Assembly: GCA_964462945.1 (NCBI GenBank)
Contig: CAYWZW010000022.1
Location: 1 to 64,000 of the forward strand
DNA: 64,000 nt
Reading direction: 5' to 3'
From: GCA-020343675 sp964462945
Lineage (GTDB): Bacteria > Planctomycetota > Phycisphaerae > Sedimentisphaerales > Anaerobacaceae
Of this stretch, positions 45,530-54,383 are shown in pieces (position 1 is the first letter of the stretch; every line of letters starts with the position of its first letter). A program made the translations under genes and the position numbers. The notes under the pieces are model-generated. The model did not search any database and was not told the origin of the DNA. It saw only the letters and a program-made list of their open reading frames with translations.

Positions 45530-46413
45530 AAATGGCAAACAAGGCTGCAAAACAAGCAGGAGCAACTCTGCGGGCTCGACAGAGTCACCAGGGCTACCAC
45601 GTCGCGACGCCTCTATCAATGGGTAGAACGTCATGCTTCGTTATCTTATGTCTCACATGTGTGCCCCTGCATCTGGTCATATCTCTTACCGGCATTACCT
45701 CGGCAAACACGGCAACCGAGATCCCGCAAGCACTGCCGCAGGACAGCTTGATCATTCCCGAAGAGCCAAACATTCCTCTCGTACGCCAATTGTTGCAGGC
45801 CCGGATCAGCGTTGCCGAAGGTCAAGGGGACAAGCAGAGCAAGAGCAGACTCATGCAAATGATCGAACAAGTCCGGTCCGTCCAGTTTGGGCCTCAGAAG
45901 CAGACGGCGGAGCCTCCTGCTGTCCCGCAGAAGGCCCCGGTCACTGAACCCAACGAGACTTCATCTGCCATGCAGGTCCAGAGGGAGGCTGAGAAGAAAA
46001 AAAATAGACCAGGCCTGTCCTGCGAACCGGTAACAGGTCAGACTTTGCAGATGCTCATGAACCGGTCGCAACATCCGGACAAGCTGGATCACCCGTTTGA
46101 GCTGGCAGAGATACTATTCTCCAGCGGCAACTTGAAAGACGCTGCGGCGTTTTACCAGCAGGCACTGGCGCGCACAGATCCGAAGGACGCCCACGCATCT
46201 GCCGACAGGGCCTGGATCTTGTTTCAAATCGGCAACTGCCTGCGGGACCTTGAGCGGCCCACAGCCGCGAAGACGTACGGACAGCTACTGACCGAATATC
46301 CTGAGTCGGCGTGGACGGACCTGGCAAGAGCCGAAGGCAAATTGATCGAGTGGTACCTCAAAGACGAGCCTCGCAAGTTGATTGGCGAGGCGGAACATCC
46401 CCCAAGTAAGTGA
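45526..46413 (+). CDS. Exported TPR-containing protein of unknown function
   Basis: A 295-residue protein whose ATG overlaps the preceding stop (ATGA). A basic stretch leads into a hydrophobic segment (about 36-58, CFVILCLTCVPLHLVISLTG), a signal peptide or membrane anchor. A proline-rich linker follows, and two TPR-like units occur near residues 185-280 (ELAEILFSSGNLKDAAAFYQ, GNCLRDLERPTAAKTYGQLL). It looks like the partner of the preceding TPR protein. I do not recognise a family. It is co-transcribed with flagellar genes. Confidence 0.7.
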   Translation: MKMANKAAKQAGATLRARQSHQGYHVATPLSMGRTSCFVILCLTCVPLHLVISLTGITSANTATEIPQALPQDSLIIPEEPNIPLVRQLLQARISVAEGQGDKQSKSRLMQMIEQVRSVQFGPQKQTAEPPAVPQKAPVTEPNETSSAMQVQREAEKKKNRPGLSCEPVTGQTLQMLMNRSQHPDKLDHPFELAEILFSSGNLKDAAAFYQQALARTDPKDAHASADRAWILFQIGNCLRDLERPTAAKTYGQLLTEYPESAWTDLARAEGKLIEWYLKDEPRKLIGEAEHPPSK

Positions 46414-46435
46414 GGCCAAGACAGGCACCTTCAGC

Positions 46436-47902
46436 ATGGACAGAAAAGAAGATGTTGCGAATGTACTGATAGCTGATAACGATCCTACGCTGGCGCGATT
46501 CGTGCTTGAGATTCTGGCCCGGAAGGGTATTCGCGGGCATCTCGTGGGCGGCAAGCAAAGTGCTCTTGATTTTATCAACAAGGGCCACTGCGATTTCCTG
46601 TTTACCGGCGAGACGATAGACCCGCAACCGGGCGAGCCCAGTCGGTCACAGGATGGTTTTGAACTGCTTGCTGAAGTCCGAGCCAATTGGCCGGAGCTGC
46701 CTGTGGTTATGATAACCAAGGCCCGGAAAGATGACTCGCAGGACAGCCGGCAGATCGTCGAAACGGCAGTCAGGGCCGTCCGCCAGGGCTGTCGTGATTT
46801 CTTGATCAGGCCGCCGGACCGCGAAAAGATAGAGGCGATCCTGGATACTTTCCTGCCCAATCACGACGTCTCAATGATTGCCGCCGCCCAGGAGGATACG
46901 CACTGCCTGTACAGGATTGTGGGCAGAAGTGCAAGTCTGGCTCAAACCGTCGATCTGGCCAAGAGAATCGCTCCTACTTCAGCACCGGTTTTGATCAGCG
47001 GTGAAAGCGGGACGGGCAAGGAGCTGATCGCTTATCTGATCCATCAAAAGAGCAGAAGGGCCCAGGGCTCATATATCAGGGTCAATTGTGCAGCGCTGAG
47101 TGAGTCGCTTCTCGAGAGCGAACTCTTTGGCCACGAGAAGGGCGCTTTCACCGGGGCGTACGCTCAGCGCAAAGGGCGATTCGAGATGGCTCACGGCGGG
47201 ACACTGCTGCTGGATGAGATTACCGAAACGCCCATCCGGTTCCAGGCCAAACTCCTGCGTGTGCTGGAACAGCAGGACTTCGAACGCGTCGGCGGAAATG
47301 AACGTGTTCGCGCCGATGTCCGAATCATAAGTACGACGAACAAAGACCTGCTGCAGGAAGCACAGGAGGGCAGATTTCGCCGGGACCTTTATTATCGGTT
47401 AAGTGGAACAAGGCTGGTCCTCTGTCCCCTGAGAGGACGCAAGGATGACCTGCCGGACCTTGTATGGTACTTTGTCAACCTTTATGCCCGCGAAGTGCAG
47501 CGCCAGATCACGAGGCTTGACCCCGCCATGATGGATATTTTTGCCAATTACCACTGGCCCGGTAATGTCCGGCAGTTGCGCAACGTCGTGCGAACGTCGC
47601 TGATTCTGGGAGCCGGCCAAGCCTTGTCCCTGGCCGACGTCTCATGGCTCTTTGATGAGCTGCAGCCGCTCGCACAGCCGGAGTGCGGGACTCATGATTC
47701 GTCGTGTGGGAAACACGCGCACGGCGACTCCGGATTGGGCGGGGTGCCGCTTGAGCAGATAGAACGACGGGCGATTCTGGACACCCTTCGCCAGACGGGA
47801 GGCAACCAAACGAGGGCGGCAAAAGTCCTGGGCATCAGTGACCGAACGTTGCGAGACAAAATGCACCGCTATCGACGGCAAGGCTGTCTGCAGCCGGCAT
47901 GA
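46436..47902 (+). CDS. Sigma-54 activator with degenerate receiver domain
   Basis: NtrC-type architecture: a receiver-like domain (about 8-140), AAA+ domain with GESGTGKE (189-196), GAFTGA (236-241) and Walker B LLLDE (257-261), and Fis-type HTH (about 442-482, AAKVLGISDRTLRDKMHRY). The receiver has lost its chemistry. The second acidic-pair residue is Asn (AD-N-D, 13-16), the phosphoacceptor Asp is Gly (FTGET, G58), and the conserved Lys is Arg (LIRPP, R125). It probably works without phosphorylation. The ATG at 46436 is 23 bases past the upstream stop; a TTG at 46382 would overlap. It likely controls flagellar sigma-54 promoters. Confidence 0.88.
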   Translation: MDRKEDVANVLIADNDPTLARFVLEILARKGIRGHLVGGKQSALDFINKGHCDFLFTGETIDPQPGEPSRSQDGFELLAEVRANWPELPVVMITKARKDDSQDSRQIVETAVRAVRQGCRDFLIRPPDREKIEAILDTFLPNHDVSMIAAAQEDTHCLYRIVGRSASLAQTVDLAKRIAPTSAPVLISGESGTGKELIAYLIHQKSRRAQGSYIRVNCAALSESLLESELFGHEKGAFTGAYAQRKGRFEMAHGGTLLLDEITETPIRFQAKLLRVLEQQDFERVGGNERVRADVRIISTTNKDLLQEAQEGRFRRDLYYRLSGTRLVLCPLRGRKDDLPDLVWYFVNLYAREVQRQITRLDPAMMDIFANYHWPGNVRQLRNVVRTSLILGAGQALSLADVSWLFDELQPLAQPECGTHDSSCGKHAHGDSGLGGVPLEQIERRAILDTLRQTGGNQTRAAKVLGISDRTLRDKMHRYRRQGCLQPA

Positions 47903-47942
47903 TTACAATGTGCTTACAGACGTCAGACAATGGAGGTGAAAA

Positions 47943-48533
47943 ATGGCAGATGCCGATGACAAGATAAAAGAGCAGGACGAGCAAAAAGATCCGCAGGCCA
48001 AACAGACCGACAAGAAGTCCTTGATCGGCCGGCTCCTGCCGTGGATAGTCGTGGCCGTGGTGGTCGTTTTTTGCGCCGGCGCCGGCTTCGGCCTTGGTCG
48101 ATTGTTTGCCGGTTCCAGCACACCCGAGGCAGCCCAATCCGGCTCAAAGCCCAATGAACCAATCCAGGCAAAGGATCTCGCGGCGGATGATTCGGCAAAA
48201 GATTCCAGCAAAGCCTGGTATTATGATCTAGACCCGGTTGTGGCAAATCTTAATGAGCCCGGTGCAACACGCTACGTTCGCGCGGTTCTTACGCTCGAGA
48301 TGAGCGCCGAAGTGGATAAAGAAAAGGGCAAAGCTTTTCTTGATGAGAAAAAACCAATCCTGATAAACTGGCTTACTGTTTATCTATCCGGTCTAAGACT
48401 TGAAGATCTCAGAGGCGACAGGAACCTCAAGAGTATTCAATCGCACGTACACGCGGCGTTTAATGAAAAGCTTTTTCCGGATTCCAAACCTCAAATCAAC
48501 CTGGTTCTGCTTAAGGAATTCGCCGTACAATGA
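47943..48533 (+). CDS. fliL: Flagellar basal-body-associated protein FliL
   Basis: FliL is an inner-membrane protein near the stator that supports torque. At 196 residues it has one N-terminal membrane helix (about 32-54, LPWIVVAVVVVFCAGAGFGL) after a charged start, a linker, and the periplasmic FliL domain (DPVVANLNEPGATRYVRAVLTLEM, then KPQINLVLLKEFAVQ). GGAGG precedes the ATG. It is upstream of and overlaps fliM, the usual gene order. Confidence 0.92.
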   Translation: MADADDKIKEQDEQKDPQAKQTDKKSLIGRLLPWIVVAVVVVFCAGAGFGLGRLFAGSSTPEAAQSGSKPNEPIQAKDLAADDSAKDSSKAWYYDLDPVVANLNEPGATRYVRAVLTLEMSAEVDKEKGKAFLDEKKPILINWLTVYLSGLRLEDLRGDRNLKSIQSHVHAAFNEKLFPDSKPQINLVLLKEFAVQ

Positions 48534-49501
48534 GTGGCGGAGTCACCAACAATTCGGGCAGGGAAAAGATACAGCAGCTCCTCATGGCCGTTGGTTCCGG
48601 GCAGAAGGAAGATACCACACATATAGAGGCTGTGGAGTACAATTGGCGCGAACCTCATTACTTTAGCAGCGAGCAGATTGTCAGACTCGACGATTTCGCA
48701 AAAAGAGTCGCCGCGGCGGTGGCCAAGAAATTCTCCGGCTTTTGCCGCAGCGAATTCGATGTGACCATTGCTTCAACCACTCAGCATTTTACGGATGAGT
48801 TTCTGAGACCACCCTCAGGCGGCGACCATGCGGATTATTACCTTTCCTTTGGTGCCGATCCGCAGCATGTGTGTGGACTTATCGGGATACCCGAGCAAAC
48901 CGCCGTTATCTGGGCGCGACAATTGCTTGGCGACTGCGAATCCGAAAAGGGTTCAGGCAAGACTCTCTCGCAACTGGAAGAATCGCTCCTGCTGGACCTG
49001 ACGTCTGCTCTGGTTGAGGCGTTTTCCGCCGCCTACGCAAGCGTCGATCTCCATCTGGCAGGAGGTATGATCAGAGGTGAATGGCCCCTCGATCTGGACA
49101 ACACGGAAAAACTCTGCAGAATCTCCTTCGCCGTCAGGAAAACCGGCTCAGAGGACAGCTCGGCAGCCTACTTCCTGATCCCCTGTGAAAAGTTGGAACC
49201 TGCTGTGGGAAAAAGCACGCAAGCTTGCGACAAGTTTTCCGCCAACGAGATTTCAAGGGCGGTTCTCAATCATTTGCAGGCGATGCCGGTAACTATCACG
49301 GCTCGATTCGCTTCGACGACGCTTACTTTTGAGGAGATCATAAACCTCCAAGTCGATGATATCTTGTTGCTGGAGAAGAACGTGGATCAGCCCGCTGAAC
49401 TGATCATAGATGGCCGAACGGTGTGCTGTGGCTGGCTGGCAAAGTGCGCCGGCAACTACGCCGTCACCATCGCAGCGGCAACGGTTTCAGACACCGCCTG
49501 A
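48530..49501 (+). CDS. fliM: Flagellar switch protein FliM (divergent)
   Basis: FliM is part of the C-ring switch that binds phosphorylated CheY. The 323-residue protein begins at an ATG overlapping the fliL stop. The middle CheC-like domain (about 55-220, including LSQLEESLLLDLTSALVEAF) and the C-terminal SpoA domain (about 250-320, VDDILLLEKNVDQPAELIID) are present. The N-terminal CheY-binding peptide, normally like LSQEEIDALL, is weak (GREKIQQLLMAV) and lacks the Asp. It fits fliM by position and domains, but control by CheY may differ. Confidence 0.85.
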   Translation: MSGGVTNNSGREKIQQLLMAVGSGQKEDTTHIEAVEYNWREPHYFSSEQIVRLDDFAKRVAAAVAKKFSGFCRSEFDVTIASTTQHFTDEFLRPPSGGDHADYYLSFGADPQHVCGLIGIPEQTAVIWARQLLGDCESEKGSGKTLSQLEESLLLDLTSALVEAFSAAYASVDLHLAGGMIRGEWPLDLDNTEKLCRISFAVRKTGSEDSSAAYFLIPCEKLEPAVGKSTQACDKFSANEISRAVLNHLQAMPVTITARFASTTLTFEEIINLQVDDILLLEKNVDQPAELIIDGRTVCCGWLAKCAGNYAVTIAAATVSDTA

Positions 49502-49549
49502 ATTTTGAATCCGAATAGAGGAACTTGGCAATTCGAAGGAAATGGAAGT

Positions 49550-49930
49550 ATGGCAAAAGCAGCTCAAGCCGTGGAAGAAAAACCGGATCAGCAGAAAGAT
49601 ACCAAAAAACAAGTACAGTCTGTTGAGTTTTCCGAAGCTGTGGAGACCGAGGTCGCCGGGGCGGGCGGAAGCATTGACATCCTGCTGGATATGAACGTTC
49701 CCGTTACGGTGACTATCGGCCAGACGGAAATACCCGTTCAACGCCTTCTACGGCTGGGACCCGGCTCGGTATTGAAGCTCGACAAATCGATCGACGAGCC
49801 GGTTGACTTGCATCTGAGAAACGCCAGGTTTGCGACCGGAAGCGTCGTGGTTGTGGAGGGCCGGTTCGCCGTCAAAATAAAGCAAATTCTTGGCCTCGGC
49901 GATTCAGCAGACACCTCCAACAAGGCATGA
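49550..49930 (+). CDS. fliN: Flagellar switch protein FliN
   Basis: FliN forms the base of the C-ring and helps sort export cargo. The 126-residue product has a Lys/Glu/Gln-rich N-terminal tail and a SpoA domain (about 45-115): DILLDMNVPVTVTIGQTEIP, LRLGPGSVLKLDKSIDEPVD and VVVEGRFAVKIKQIL. The ATG at 49550 has GGAAATGGA upstream; a TTG at 49505 in the same frame is less likely. It is followed 18 bases later by flhA. Confidence 0.93.
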   Translation: MAKAAQAVEEKPDQQKDTKKQVQSVEFSEAVETEVAGAGGSIDILLDMNVPVTVTIGQTEIPVQRLLRLGPGSVLKLDKSIDEPVDLHLRNARFATGSVVVVEGRFAVKIKQILGLGDSADTSNKA

Positions 49931-49948
49931 TTTCGAGAAGCAATTGTG

Positions 49949-52090
49949 ATGGCAGAACCTGCACAATCCAATTCACCAGAATCGCCGGGTTCAAGTCTGC
50001 TCGGTACGCCTCTGGGGCCCTATAGCAATGCCATCATGGTGATCGGCCTGGTTACGGTTCTGGCCACGCTTCTGATCCGTCTTCCGACCCCGCTGTTGGA
50101 TATACTTCTGGCGTGCAGCATATCGTTGGCCATTGCCGTCTTGATCGTCACGCTGTCGTCGAAAGAGGCCCTCGAATTATCGACCTTCCCCTCGCTGCTG
50201 CTGTTTGTAACATTGTTCCGCCTCTCCTTGAACGTGGCCGCGACCAGGTTAATACTTCTGCAGGGTCACGCCGGCAAGATCATCCAAACCTTCGGGGACT
50301 TCGTCGCGGGCGGCAGCTTCATCGTCGGTGTGGTCATCTTCCTGATCCTTGTCGTCATCCAGTTCATCGTCATTACAAGAGGCGCCGAGCGAATCAGCGA
50401 AGTGGCCGCTCGCTTTACCCTGGATGCCATGCCCGGCAAGCAAATGGCCATCGATGCGGACCTCAACGCAGGGATCATCACCGAGACCCAGGCCAATGAG
50501 CGCAGGGCGAAAATCGTCAAGGAAAGCGAATTCTACGGCGCGATGGACGGCGCCAGCAAATTCATTCGCGGGGATGCCAAGGCGGGACTGATCATCACGG
50601 CGGTCAACGTCATCGGCGGCATCGCCATGGGCTATTCCCGCGGCCTGCCAATAGCCAGCGCCATAAAGACTTATTCGGTCCTCTCCATTGGTGACGGACT
50701 TGTCAGCCAGATACCCGCAGTCATCATTGCAGTAAGCTCCGGATTCCTGGTGACGAAGATATCCTCACACCACAGCATCGGTCAGGACATGTCCAGGCAA
50801 TTCTTCAAGACCAGCCAGCCGCTGCTTACGGCGGCCGTCGTGATCGCATCTATGGCGTTTGTACCCGGCTTGCCTAAAATACCTTTTCTGCTGTTAGGCG
50901 CCGGCGCCGCTCTGCTTGGACGAGTGGTAGCCCGGTCGGAAAAGGATCATAAGCACAAGCGTGGCGCCGCACCACAGGCAAAAGCCGAGAAACAGCCGGT
51001 TGAAGAGCTGCTGGATGTTGACAGGATTTCCGTGCAGGTCGGGGTCCGGCTGATCGGCATGGTGGATCCTCGAAAAGACAGCACTATTTTCGACCGCATC
51101 GGCGCCCTGCGGAGAAAATTTGCCCAGCAGATGGGGTTCATTATTCCTCTGGTTCGGCTGCGAGACAACATCAGCCTCGAGCCGACGGCCTATGAGATTA
51201 GAATCGCAGAGCTGCCGATAGCGAAGGCGCGATTAGAGCCCGACATGTTCCTCGCCATGGATCCGGGGACCGTTCAAACCAAAGTCGCAGGCATGGCGAC
51301 GACCGAACCCGTTTATGGACTGCCGGCCTTGTGGATTACGGCGGCCAACAAGGAAAAGGCCGAACTGAACGGATATACAGTGATTGATCCTGAATCGGTC
51401 TTTATTACGCACCTGTCTGAGACGCTTCGAAGGCACGCGGACGATTTATTGACCCGTGAAGACGTGCAGCTCCTCATTGACAGACTTCGCAAGACGCAGC
51501 CGTCTCTGGTCGGGGAAGTCGTCGGGCCCGATCGAGACGTATCCATCGGACTGCTTCAACGGGTGCTTAAGAGCCTCATCAAGGATGGCATACCAATCCG
51601 TGAATTGACCGCCGTTCTTGAATCGCTCGGAGAGAACGCCTCGAAAACCAAGAACGCCGCTGTCTTGACCGAGATGGTTCGCAAGCGCCTGAACAGAACC
51701 ATTACGGAGCAGTACAAGAACGACGACGGCCGCATTATGGCCATCACCCTGGATCCCCCCCTCGAGCACCAAATGGCCGCCACCTTACAGCAGGAAGCAG
51801 ATGCCATCAGCCTGGCTTTGCCGACCGATCTGGCGATGGATGTCAGCAGGAAGATCGCACAAGCGTGGAAAACCGTAATGGACAAGGGCAGCGACAAGGT
51901 GGTGTTGTTGTGTGACTCACGGCTGCGCTCGCCGCTGGCGGCGATGTTATCACGAACAGTGTCTCTGCTGCCCGTGGTCGCCTACGATGAAATTGTGCTC
52001 GGAACTGAAGTGGAACCCATACAAACCGTTTCCATCCAGAGGTCCGAATCAACAGCGAGAAAGGGACAAGAGCTTGTCACTGTGAAGTGA
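49949..52090 (+). CDS. flhA: Flagellar export gate protein FlhA
   Basis: FlhA is the large integral membrane component of the flagellar type III export gate. At 713 residues it has the N-terminal half with about eight membrane helices (starting near residue 28) and the FHIPEP region (about 146-235: RGAERISEVAARFTLDAMPG, KQMAIDADLNAG, AMDGASKFIRGDA). The rest is the cytoplasmic chaperone/cargo-docking domain. The ATG at 49949 follows GAGAAG; an adjacent GTG (49946) is also in frame. flhB, fliP, fliQ and fliR are not in the window. Confidence 0.96.
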   Translation: MAEPAQSNSPESPGSSLLGTPLGPYSNAIMVIGLVTVLATLLIRLPTPLLDILLACSISLAIAVLIVTLSSKEALELSTFPSLLLFVTLFRLSLNVAATRLILLQGHAGKIIQTFGDFVAGGSFIVGVVIFLILVVIQFIVITRGAERISEVAARFTLDAMPGKQMAIDADLNAGIITETQANERRAKIVKESEFYGAMDGASKFIRGDAKAGLIITAVNVIGGIAMGYSRGLPIASAIKTYSVLSIGDGLVSQIPAVIIAVSSGFLVTKISSHHSIGQDMSRQFFKTSQPLLTAAVVIASMAFVPGLPKIPFLLLGAGAALLGRVVARSEKDHKHKRGAAPQAKAEKQPVEELLDVDRISVQVGVRLIGMVDPRKDSTIFDRIGALRRKFAQQMGFIIPLVRLRDNISLEPTAYEIRIAELPIAKARLEPDMFLAMDPGTVQTKVAGMATTEPVYGLPALWITAANKEKAELNGYTVIDPESVFITHLSETLRRHADDLLTREDVQLLIDRLRKTQPSLVGEVVGPDRDVSIGLLQRVLKSLIKDGIPIRELTAVLESLGENASKTKNAAVLTEMVRKRLNRTITEQYKNDDGRIMAITLDPPLEHQMAATLQQEADAISLALPTDLAMDVSRKIAQAWKTVMDKGSDKVVLLCDSRLRSPLAAMLSRTVSLLPVVAYDEIVLGTEVEPIQTVSIQRSESTARKGQELVTVK

Positions 52091-52148
52091 CGTGTCATAC
52101 GAGAGACAGACGCCGCAGGACATACGCCATACGAAAAACGAGGTCGTT

Positions 52149-52433
52149 ATGTTGTTACACGTTCGTTCAATCGCAGTCAACATTGCCGTGATATGCTTTT
52201 TCGCCTTGAGCCTCGTCGCCTGGATCAGCGGCCTTTCGCCGTTTGTCTGTTGCAAGAGAGCGCTGATAGGGGCCGTACTAGCGTATATAGCAGGGGGCTG
52301 GGCGGTCAGAGCGATAAATGCAGTTCTGACCCATGCGATGATCAGAAGCCAGATAAACCAACAGCAGAGTTCCGCGTCCGGAATGAACCGCAAACCAGGG
52401 TACAAGGACCACGGCAGTGCCGGTAGAAGCTGA
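52149..52433 (+). CDS. Small two-helix membrane protein of the flagellar operon
   Basis: A 94-residue protein with two hydrophobic segments (about 7-25, AVNIAVICFFALSLVAWISG, and 35-56, ALIGAVLAYIAGGWAVRAIN) and a hydrophilic C-terminal tail. GAGG lies before the ATG at 52149, so I prefer it to a GTG at 52092 in the same frame. Its 3' end overlaps fliA by 17 bases. No family is recognised; its place between flhA and fliA suggests a flagellar inner-membrane accessory role. Confidence 0.7.
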   Translation: MLLHVRSIAVNIAVICFFALSLVAWISGLSPFVCCKRALIGAVLAYIAGGWAVRAINAVLTHAMIRSQINQQQSSASGMNRKPGYKDHGSAGRS

Positions 52434-53232
52434 TAACATCTGCGACCAGCAGTTCACGAAAGAGAGCCGAAAGCATCTGAGCAACGTCGCTCTGCGCGCA
52501 TACGCCGGCCAGAAAAAGTTCGTCCAAAGCGACGTGGCCAATGAGCAGATCACCGAGCTCCTGCCCATGGTTCACAGGATCGCCAGGCAGGTGGTCACGT
52601 ATCTGAAACCTCCGCTGTCCTTCGAAGACATGGTCTCCGCGGGGACGGTTGGGCTTGTCAGAGCGGCCCGTGATTTCGATTCATCCCATCAGGCGGAGTT
52701 CAAGACCTATGCATACATCAGGATCAAAGGGGCCATTCTCGACGAGCTGAGAGGCTGGTCTTTCGTGCCTGCAAATTTAAGCAAACGAATTCGCGACGCC
52801 CAGCAGGTCAGCCGGAAGATCGCCGAGCAGAGAGGTACCGCACCCACCGATGCGGAATTAGCCCAAAGACTCGGAATCACGGTTGACGAGCTTTATGAAA
52901 CATTCGAGAGCGCCCGGGCGCAGCATTTCATATCACTCGACGGCTTCGGGGACGACTCACCCGCCCTGAGCGGTCTCCTGGCGGCGGGTCATACGAGCGA
53001 TCCGGACCTGAGGATCGAGCGCGCCGAGCTTATAGAGAAGCTGGCCGAGGCCATACAGGGCTTATCGGGCAGACAGCGGCAGGTTGTTCTGCTTTATTAC
53101 CAGCAGCAGCTCACAATGAAACAAATCGCCGACATTCTGGAAATTACCGAGTCACGCGTCAGCCAGCTGCACGCAAGTGCCTTATTTGACTTGTCGGTAA
53201 AACTGAGGCAATGGAAAGATGGCAGATTATGA
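52417..53232 (+). CDS. fliA: RNA polymerase sigma factor FliA (sigma-28)
   Basis: FliA directs transcription of late flagellar genes. The 271-residue protein has sigma region 2 (ITELLPMVHRIARQVVTYL; DFDSSHQAEFKTYAYIRIKG; ILDELRGWSFVPANLSKR), region 3 (APTDAELAQRLGITVDELYE) and region 4 with its HTH (LTMKQIADILEITESRVSQL). GWSFVPANLS resembles the RDWVPRSVR-type segment of FliA. The start is a GTG at 52417 inside the end of the small membrane protein gene. flgM, encoding its anti-sigma factor, ends the same operon. Confidence 0.94.
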   Translation: MPVEADNICDQQFTKESRKHLSNVALRAYAGQKKFVQSDVANEQITELLPMVHRIARQVVTYLKPPLSFEDMVSAGTVGLVRAARDFDSSHQAEFKTYAYIRIKGAILDELRGWSFVPANLSKRIRDAQQVSRKIAEQRGTAPTDAELAQRLGITVDELYETFESARAQHFISLDGFGDDSPALSGLLAAGHTSDPDLRIERAELIEKLAEAIQGLSGRQRQVVLLYYQQQLTMKQIADILEITESRVSQLHASALFDLSVKLRQWKDGRL

Positions 53233-53431
53233 ATCCAATGTGATCAAGCCTGTGGAAGGTCTTCAGACCGTAGCCGGCTTAGCTCCCGCAAAACAGCGTG
53301 AAGAAAGGAAGCGCCGTCAGCAATTACACGACGAAAAAGACGAGTCCGCCGAAGATAAAGAGACTCCGCCGAAAGGACGGGCTGAGAAGGAAGACAACCG
53401 GGACAAGGGCGGAATCGACTACTGTGCTTGA
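53219..53431 (+). CDS. Small highly charged protein
   Basis: A 70-residue protein that begins inside the last codons of fliA. After NVIKPVEGLQTVAGLAPAKQ it is extremely rich in Lys, Arg, Glu and Asp (REERKRRQQLHDEKDESAED), probably disordered. No family is recognised. The coupling to fliA makes it likely to be translated, and a proline/glycine-bordered N-terminal motif next to a charged tail suggests a peptide that binds another flagellar component. Confidence 0.6.
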   Translation: MADYESNVIKPVEGLQTVAGLAPAKQREERKRRQQLHDEKDESAEDKETPPKGRAEKEDNRDKGGIDYCA

Positions 53432-53481
53432 CGACAATCAATGATTAATAACGGATCAACGCTTGAGGGAGCGGCAGAGCA

Positions 53482-53775
53482 ATGGTAAGAACATCAGGAC
53501 GAATTCTAAAGAGCGAGCATGTTGAGCTGGAAGGTCAGTACCATCTTGATGTGGCCCGGGCCGAGTTCAGCAGGACGGGGCCGGCAAAGGGAGCCGCCGC
53601 CGTGACTCCGATAAGTGTGTGTATCCTGGAGAATCATCCGGAATACGCGGTCATAGAGGTAACCTGTTCCTGCGGAACAAGAATGGCTCTGAGATGTGAA
53701 TATGCGGGTGCTCAGACACCTGCTAATCCCCAAATGCAAACTGGCGCCAGCGCGGCGCCCGGCCAAGAGAAATGA
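53482..53775 (+). CDS. Small protein with CxC motif, unknown
   Basis: A 97-residue protein with a beta-rich core (about 1-80) and the cysteine cluster VTCSCGTRMALRC near residues 60-72, a possible metal site. The C-terminal 20 residues are Pro/Ala/Gln-rich. The ATG follows GGAGCGG. It lies between the charged small protein and a lipoprotein in the fliA-flgM run. There is no recognised family; the CxC pattern suggests a metal- or redox-linked function, but this is inference. Confidence 0.6.
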   Translation: MVRTSGRILKSEHVELEGQYHLDVARAEFSRTGPAKGAAAVTPISVCILENHPEYAVIEVTCSCGTRMALRCEYAGAQTPANPQMQTGASAAPGQEK

Positions 53776-53790
53776 ATGGAGGTAAACACG

Positions 53791-54357
53791 ATGCAAACGA
53801 ACAACAAGGCAATCCTATTAGCGGTTTTCGCATTGCAGATACTTCTGCTATCGGGCTGCTCTTCCGACCGGAAGCAGGCGAATGTCGCCGTCCACCCGGA
53901 TGACCCTCTTGCGAAATACTGGAACGACGCGGTCGCAAAAAGGTTCCAGGAGCCTGCTCCACATGGGTCCACCCCGGCGGACTCGGCAATTGAATTGTCG
54001 GAAAAATACGCCAGACTTTTCGAGGAGGCCGCCGTCCTGAGACAGCAGAATCAGGACTCTGCCGCCAAGAATCAGCAGCTCACGGAGCAGACTGCCGCCA
54101 TTGAGACTCAACTGCAGCGAGCGCAAAAAGAGTTGGCCGAAGCGAATGACCTGCTGATTGAGATGCGCGTCGAATTGAATAACTGGAAAAGTAACATTCT
54201 GGGCTTTCGTGATGAAATGCGCGAGGCCGAAACGGCCCAACTGGAAGCGCTGCTGAGGATACTCACGGTTCTTGGCGGACAGGTCCACGTAGAATCCGCG
54301 AAGGGCGAAAATACCGGCCCAGCCGTGGCATCGGTGAGCAATCCCGATCAGCCCTAA
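53791..54357 (+). CDS. Coiled-coil lipoprotein
   Basis: A 188-residue lipoprotein. The signal peptide ends in LLLSGC, a clean lipobox with Cys about 24. Residues about 70-150 are a strongly predicted coiled coil (LRQQNQDSAAKNQQLTEQTA, ELAEANDLLIEMRVELNNW). GGAGG eight bases before the ATG 53791 fixes the start against an upstream ATG at 53776. In this operon it may be an outer-membrane or periplasmic flagellar accessory. The family is not recognised. Confidence 0.72.
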   Translation: MQTNNKAILLAVFALQILLLSGCSSDRKQANVAVHPDDPLAKYWNDAVAKRFQEPAPHGSTPADSAIELSEKYARLFEEAAVLRQQNQDSAAKNQQLTEQTAAIETQLQRAQKELAEANDLLIEMRVELNNWKSNILGFRDEMREAETAQLEALLRILTVLGGQVHVESAKGENTGPAVASVSNPDQP

Positions 54358-54383
54358 TCGCACGACAAAATCAGGGAGATAGA

